Source of the DNA: Mycolicibacterium sp. lyk4-40-TYG-92 | GTDB taxonomy: Bacteria > Actinomycetota > Actinomycetes > Mycobacteriales > Mycobacteriaceae | Assembly (NCBI RefSeq): GCF_030209435.1 | Contig: NZ_JARVRX010000021.1 | Span: 1 to 64,000 of the forward strand | Length of the DNA: 64,000 bases | Reading direction: 5' to 3' | Shown: positions 59,959 through 64,000 of the stretch, in pieces | Numbering within the stretch: position 1 is the first letter of the stretch | How the letters are laid out: every line of letters starts with the position of its first letter | Notes under the pieces: model-generated | What the model saw: the letters and a program-made list of their open reading frames with translations, nothing else | Databases searched by the model: none | Told to the model about the DNA's origin: nothing | Translations under genes and position numbers: made by a program

Positions 59959-62355
59959 TCAGCCATCGGCCGGCTCCCACCGCCAGCCAGTGACCTCGGG
60001 CAGGTCCTCCCCATGCATCCGGATCCAACTCCGGTGGCGATCGTGAGCCGCAACCATCGCGGCCCGCAGTGCACGTACTGAGGGACCATCGAGTCCGGGC
60101 ATCAGGTCGATTGCGTCGAGCACCAGTTGGAAGCGATCCATCTTGTTCAGCACCAGCATGTCGAAAGGCGTTGTCGTCGAACCTTCCTCCAGGTATCCGC
60201 GTACGTGCATGTGTTGATGATTGCGCCTGCGGTAGGTCAGCCGATGAATCAACGACGGGTAGCCGTGATAGGCAAAGATCACAGGCCGGTCGGTGGTGAA
60301 CAACGTGTCGTACTCGGCATCTGTCAAGCCATGCGGATGTTGCGAATCGGACTGCAGCCGGAACAGATCGACCACGTTGACGACGCGTATCTTGAGTTTC
60401 GGCAAGTGTTTCCGCAGAATCGATACGGCTGCCAGTACCTCGAGGGTGGGCACGTCGCCGGCACAGGCCAGGACCACGTCAGGCACCGAGCCCCCGTCGG
60501 TGCTGGCCCACTCGAAGATGTCCGCACCACGAGCGCAGTGCACCGCGGCATGCTCGGCGGTGAGCCACACCGGCGCATCGTTCTTCCCGGCGACGATCAC
60601 GTTGATGTAGTCCCGGCTGGCCAGGCAGTGCGCCGCCACCGACAGCAACGTGTTGGCATCCGGCGGCAGGTAAATGCGGCCGATTTCGGCGCGCTTGTTG
60701 GCGACATGGTCGATGAAACCGGGGTCCTGGTGCGAGAAGCCGTTGTGATCCTGGCGCCACACGTGTGAAGTGATCAGGTAGTTCAGCGACGCTATCGGTG
60801 CGCGCCACGGCAACTGCCGACTTACCTTGAGCCACTTCGCATGCTGGTTCACCATCGAGTCCACGACGTGGGCAAAGGCCTCGTAACTGTTCAGTAGGCC
60901 GTGCCGGCCGGTCAGCAGATAGCCTTCCAGCCAGCCCTGGCACATGTGTTCCGACAAGACTTCGAGCACGCGCCCATCGCGAGCCAGGTGCTCGTCGCTC
61001 GGCAAAACTGCTGCGTTCCACTGCTTGTCGCTGACCTCATACACCGCACCGAGCCGATTCGACGCGGTCTCGTCCGGTCCGAACAGTCTGAAATTACGGT
61101 AGCAGGCGTTGCGCACCATGACTTCGCGCAGATACTGCCCGAGCACCCGAGTCGGCTCGGCAGTGGTGTCTCCCGGATTGACCGTGGACACCGAAAATTC
61201 CTTGGCAGAAGGCAGATGCAACGGCGTGAGCAGCAGGCCGCCGTTGGCGTTCGGATTCAACCCCATCTGGTAAGCAGGCGAAGGCACGTTGTCGGTGACC
61301 AGCGCTGTGGGGCAACCCATTTCATCGAACAGCTCATCGGGTCGATAGGAGGACAGCCAATCGACGAACTGCCGGCGATGTTCGGGATCAGTCCGGATAT
61401 CGGCTATGGGCACCTGGTGCGAACGCCACGTACCCTCCACGCGTAGACCGTCGACCCATTGGGGTCCGGTCCAGCCTTTGGGCGTCCGCAACACGATCAT
61501 GGGCCACTGAGGTCGCGGAGGTGCTGACGCGGCAGCGCGGGCGGCAGTCTGGATGTCGTCGATCATCGCCACGACGCGATCCATCGCCGTAGCCATGTCC
61601 TGATGCAGTTGTTGCGGGTCGTCACCGCTGACGTAGACCGGGTAGTGCCCATAGCCACGCAACAGGGAATCGAGTTCAGCGTCGGTGATCCGCGCCAGGA
61701 CCGCCGGATTGGCGATCTTGTACCCGTTGAGGTGCAGAATCGGCAGCACCGCACCGTCGGTGACGGGGTTGATGAACTTGTTGGAATGCCAGCTGGCGGC
61801 CAGCGGGCCCGTCTCGGCTTCACCGTCTCCGACGACGCACGCCACCAACAGGTTCGGATTGTCGAGCGCTGCGCCGTAGGCGTGTGCCAACGAGTAGCCC
61901 AGCTCGCCGCCCTCGTGGATGGACCCCGGGACCTCGGGTGCGACATGGCTGGGAACGCCACCCGGAAAAGAGAATTCGCGGAACAGCGTCGCCATGCCGT
62001 GAACGTCCCGCGCTATATCAGGACGCGTCCGACCATAGCTGCCCTCGAGCCACGCATTCGCGAACAATGCGGGACCGCCGTGTCCCGGACCGATGACATA
62101 CATCGCATCGAGCTCGTGGTCGATGATCGCGCGGTTCAAGTGCGCGTAGATGAAGTTCAGCCCCGGCGAGGTGCCCCAGTGCCCCAACGGGCGGGGCTTG
62201 ATGTGTTGACGCTCCAAAGGCGTTCGCAGCAGCGGGTTGTCCATCAGGTAGATCTGGCCCGCGGTAAGATAGTTGGCAGCCCGCCAGTACGCATCAACGG
62301 ATCGCAAGCGCGCCGGCGCCAAGGGCTCACGCACCTCGCGGGTTGCGTTGGTCAT
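59959..62355 (-). CDS. xfp: Phosphoketolase (xylulose-5-/fructose-6-phosphate)
   Basis: A 798-residue thiamine-diphosphate enzyme of full length. 'RPLGHWGTSPGLNFIYAHLN' and YVIGPGHGGPALFANAWLEG begin the thiamine domain; VVGDGEAETGPLAASWHSNK is the cofactor-binding GDGE motif; 'YHGYPSLIHRLTYRRRNHQH' lies in the C-terminal domain. It cleaves xylulose-5-phosphate (and often fructose-6-phosphate) with phosphate to acetyl phosphate and an aldose phosphate, giving ATP via acetate kinase without oxygen. The ATG overlaps the stop of the stress-protein gene, tying it to dormancy control. Confidence 0.95.
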   Translation of the reverse strand: MTNATREVREPLAPARLRSVDAYWRAANYLTAGQIYLMDNPLLRTPLERQHIKPRPLGHWGTSPGLNFIYAHLNRAIIDHELDAMYVIGPGHGGPALFANAWLEGSYGRTRPDIARDVHGMATLFREFSFPGGVPSHVAPEVPGSIHEGGELGYSLAHAYGAALDNPNLLVACVVGDGEAETGPLAASWHSNKFINPVTDGAVLPILHLNGYKIANPAVLARITDAELDSLLRGYGHYPVYVSGDDPQQLHQDMATAMDRVVAMIDDIQTAARAAASAPPRPQWPMIVLRTPKGWTGPQWVDGLRVEGTWRSHQVPIADIRTDPEHRRQFVDWLSSYRPDELFDEMGCPTALVTDNVPSPAYQMGLNPNANGGLLLTPLHLPSAKEFSVSTVNPGDTTAEPTRVLGQYLREVMVRNACYRNFRLFGPDETASNRLGAVYEVSDKQWNAAVLPSDEHLARDGRVLEVLSEHMCQGWLEGYLLTGRHGLLNSYEAFAHVVDSMVNQHAKWLKVSRQLPWRAPIASLNYLITSHVWRQDHNGFSHQDPGFIDHVANKRAEIGRIYLPPDANTLLSVAAHCLASRDYINVIVAGKNDAPVWLTAEHAAVHCARGADIFEWASTDGGSVPDVVLACAGDVPTLEVLAAVSILRKHLPKLKIRVVNVVDLFRLQSDSQHPHGLTDAEYDTLFTTDRPVIFAYHGYPSLIHRLTYRRRNHQHMHVRGYLEEGSTTTPFDMLVLNKMDRFQLVLDAIDLMPGLDGPSVRALRAAMVAAHDRHRSWIRMHGEDLPEVTGWRWEPADG

Positions 62356-63257
62356 CGGGTGGACTCGCGAGCATGTGGCCGAGCGACGAGCACCGGGCAG
62401 TTCGCATGATGAATCAACCGGTGACTGGTGGCACCCAGGAACAACCCGGTCACGTCGCCGTGCCCGTGGCTGCCGACGACGATCAACTGAGCGTGCTGCC
62501 CGTGGCTCAGGAGGACCTGCCCCGGGTTGCCGATCGCCGCGATGCGGCGGACCACGACGTCAGGGAACTTTTCCTGCCACCCCGCCAAGCGCTCAGCCAA
62601 CAGCATCTCCTGCTGTTCCTCGCGTGCCCGGCCCGCCAGGTCATCCCAAGGCGATTCTTCATAGTAGAAATAGGCCGGCATATAGCTCCAGACCAGCACA
62701 GCATTCAGTTCTGCGCCTCGCATCGAGGCTTCCTCGAATGCCCAGGCAATCGCGTCTTCGCAGTCCGGAGAGCCGCTGATCCCAACCACGACAGATCCCG
62801 TGACGGGAACCCCGGGCGCACGGACCACGACGACCGGACTGTGCCCGTGTGCGGTCAACGAAACCGACACGGAGCCGGCCAACAGGCCCGTGAACGCATT
62901 CAGCCCCGTTGAACCCACAACGGTCAGGAACGCACCCTCGGACAGGTCTGCCAGCACCCGCGCCGGACGGCCGGCCACTCTGGACAGCGTCACGTCGAGG
63001 TCGGGGTCCAGAACCTGCACGTGGTCCATTGCCTCGTCGAGGAAACGCTGACCCGTGGTCTCCAGATACTTGAAGAAGCTCTCCGAGGCGCCCGGATTGA
63101 ACCCCATCGCGAAACTCTCGAAGTCGACGGCGTGCACCAATCGCAGCGGCAGGTTGCGCAGCTGCGCTTCATTGACAGCCCAGTTCAGGGCCATCAGCGA
63201 CGAGCTCGATCCGTCGATGCCAACCAAAATGTAAGGGCGGGGCGATAATTCGGTCAC
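62352..63257 (-). CDS. Universal stress protein, tandem Usp domains, upstream of phosphoketolase
   Basis: A 301-residue protein with two canonical Usp folds. The first opens ILVGIDGSSSSLMALNWAVN and has the ATP loop TVVGSTGLNAFTGLLAGSVS; the second opens VVVGISGSPDCEDAIAWAFE and ends in IVVGSHGHGDVTGLFLGATS, a good G-x2-G-x9-G(S/T) match, so ATP binding is likely. Its C-terminus is very similar to that of the next stress protein at 63760, so these are recent paralogues. Two DosR-like boxes lie upstream. It leads the phosphoketolase operon. Confidence 0.93.
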   Translation of the reverse strand: MTELSPRPYILVGIDGSSSSLMALNWAVNEAQLRNLPLRLVHAVDFESFAMGFNPGASESFFKYLETTGQRFLDEAMDHVQVLDPDLDVTLSRVAGRPARVLADLSEGAFLTVVGSTGLNAFTGLLAGSVSVSLTAHGHSPVVVVRAPGVPVTGSVVVGISGSPDCEDAIAWAFEEASMRGAELNAVLVWSYMPAYFYYEESPWDDLAGRAREEQQEMLLAERLAGWQEKFPDVVVRRIAAIGNPGQVLLSHGQHAQLIVVGSHGHGDVTGLFLGATSHRLIHHANCPVLVARPHARESTR

Positions 63258-63322
63258 GTTGTCCTCCGATGACGCTATTGTCCGATGTCCACGACGGTAC
63301 GAGTGCCGCCTCTCGGCGGCTA

Positions 63323-63336
63323 TGGCCGAAAGTCAC
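63323..63336. promoter_or_regulatory. DosR box of the USP-phosphoketolase operon (proximal)
   Basis: TGGCCGAAAGTCAC matches 10 of 14 positions and lies 66 bp before the stress-protein start. A GCCGCC/GGCGGC hairpin sits directly beside it at 63305-63320. Confidence 0.55.
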
Positions 63337-63400
63337 TCGTTGAACAACCACTTGCCACTGCGCGGGCCGTCAACCCGTGGTGACCCATGCGGCGGGCCCA

Positions 63401-63414
63401 GGGCCTTTGCGCCC
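63401..63414. promoter_or_regulatory. DosR-box candidate of the USP-phosphoketolase operon (distal)
   Basis: GGGCCTTTGCGCCC matches 10 of 14 positions but lacks one core base. It lies 144 bp before the stress-protein start and could also face the rightward remnant at 63517. Confidence 0.4.
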
Positions 63415-63516
63415 TCGATTCCGGGTGCTTGTCCGCGTCAGGATTCGATGACACATCTACGGCTCCGCATCGAAGGCAGACCACGGCGGAGTAAACGAAA
63501 CATTCTGGGAGACAAG

Positions 63517-63672
63517 ATGATCGAAATGCACAGCGGGGACTCTGTCGTGGTCGGCATCGACGGTTCGACGGCTGCCGTGTACGCCGCCCACTGGGCAGTC
63601 GCCGAGGCCGTCGCCCGAGATGTACCGCTACGGCTGGTGAATTGCGTGTTGGCTCACACGCGGACTCCAACT
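63517..63672 (+). pseudogene. Truncated universal stress protein gene (N-terminal half-domain only)
   Basis: After a good ribosome site (GGGAGACAAG) an ATG opens MIEMHSGDSVVVGIDGSTAA and continues as a normal Usp N-terminus up to about residue 52 (RDVPLRLVNCV). Beyond that the frame stays open but no longer resembles any Usp; it runs through a hairpin and antisense to the next stress-protein gene. The rest of the domain is missing, so the gene is a fragment left by rearrangement. Confidence 0.7.
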
Positions 63673-63714
63673 CCGACAATCCATCTGTGCTCGTTGCGCG
63701 GGTGTGAGAAGCAT

Positions 63715-63748
63715 GAAGGCAGGTGGCCGCGAACGGCCACCTGCCTTC
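63715..63748. terminator. Perfect 15-bp hairpin, bidirectional terminator
   Basis: GAAGGCAGGTGGCCG (63715-63729) pairs perfectly with CGGCCACCTGCCTTC (63734-63748) across a CGAA loop. It follows the stop of the leftward stress-protein gene by 11 bases and would also end transcripts from the remnant at 63517. Confidence 0.85.
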
Positions 63749-63759
63749 GTGCGGTCGGA

Positions 63760-64000
63760 CTATCGAGCCTGCGGCCGGGCAACCAGTACCGGGCACGCAG
63801 CATGTTGAACCAGCCGGTGACTCGTCGACCCGAGGAACCACCCGGCCACGTTTCCGTGTCCGCGGGTGCCGGTGACGATCAACTGTGCGCGCTGCGCATA
63901 GCCCAGCAGCACGTGCCCCGGGTGGCCGGCGGCGACCACGCGGCGGACCGCAACTTCGGGGAACTTCTCCTGCCACCCGGCCAACCGCTCCGCCAGCAGC
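63760..64000 (-). CDS. Universal stress protein, C-terminal part only
   Basis: The gene enters from the right edge; about 80 C-terminal residues are visible, from LLAERLAGWQEKFPEV to CPVLVARPQAR. The ATP loop IVTGTRGHGNVAGWFLGSTS is intact. Similarity to the end of the protein at 62352 is high across the whole visible part (GWQEKFP, AQLIV, FLG-TSHRL, CPVLVARP). The start lies outside the window. Its terminator is the hairpin at 63715. Confidence 0.9.
   Translation of the reverse strand, partial: LLAERLAGWQEKFPEVAVRRVVAAGHPGHVLLGYAQRAQLIVTGTRGHGNVAGWFLGSTSHRLVQHAACPVLVARPQAR

Overview
The window looks like a chromosomal segment of a fast-growing mycobacterium (Mycolicibacterium-like). It is GC-rich throughout and carries a complete DevR/DosR-type dormancy locus, a cutinase, mycobacterial WS/DGAT and deazaflavin-oxidoreductase families, a 13E12/DUF222-type gene start behind a LexA box, and SigF-type promoters. 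All calls rest on reading the sequence and on recalled family knowledge; no database search was run.

Region 1 (1-21.4 kb) is mixed housekeeping and envelope content: an SOS-controlled DUF222 gene start, a SRPBCC protein, an NlpC/P60-like protein, a short UvrA paralogue, Tex, a diguanylate cyclase and a secreted lipase. A YhgE/Pip-like membrane protein follows, with a partner that looks like an ABC ATPase whose P-loop has decayed. An orphan SigF-family sigma factor sits beside three SigF-type promoters, which drive a zinc-ribbon protein, a cutinase and a hemerythrin. The region ends with a three-gene operon for the osmoprotectant N-acetylglutaminylglutamine amide (NAGGN).

Region 2 (22-36.9 kb) is signalling-rich. 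It has a NarL-type regulator, two tiny secreted proteins and a histidine kinase with a stand-alone receiver. An FHA protein, a 1034-residue FHA/membrane 4Fe-4S/2Fe-2S/FAD fusion and a transmembrane Ser/Thr kinase lie side by side and suggest a phosphorylation-controlled electron-transfer unit. An FAD-linked dehydrogenase, an acyl-CoA dehydrogenase coupled to a ClC antiporter and an extended SDR follow.

Region 3 (37-47.3 kb) is a catabolic cluster: an acetoacetate-decarboxylase-family protein, esterase, aldehyde dehydrogenase, deazaflavin oxidoreductase, saccharopine-dehydrogenase-like protein, DJ-1/PfpI protein, two tandem AraC regulators, an SDR and a quinone oxidoreductase. Two divergent promoters about 5 kb apart carry the same 27-bp element (24/27 identical when one copy is reversed), probably the operator of the AraC pair.

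Region 4 (47.5-64 kb) is a DosR-type dormancy island: PAP2 phosphatase, universal stress proteins, two Acg/Rv3131-type nitroreductases, devR with a DosT-like haem GAF kinase, a triacylglycerol synthase, small membrane proteins, phosphoketolase and further stress proteins. Eleven GGGACTWWAGTCCC-like sites lie in its intergenic spaces. It also holds decay: a STAS/SpoIIAA-like gene broken by a one-base deletion, a truncated stress-protein gene and a hemerythrin C-terminal remnant at its left edge. The logic is hypoxia sensing, DevR activation, then lipid storage, acetyl-phosphate production and stress-protein synthesis.
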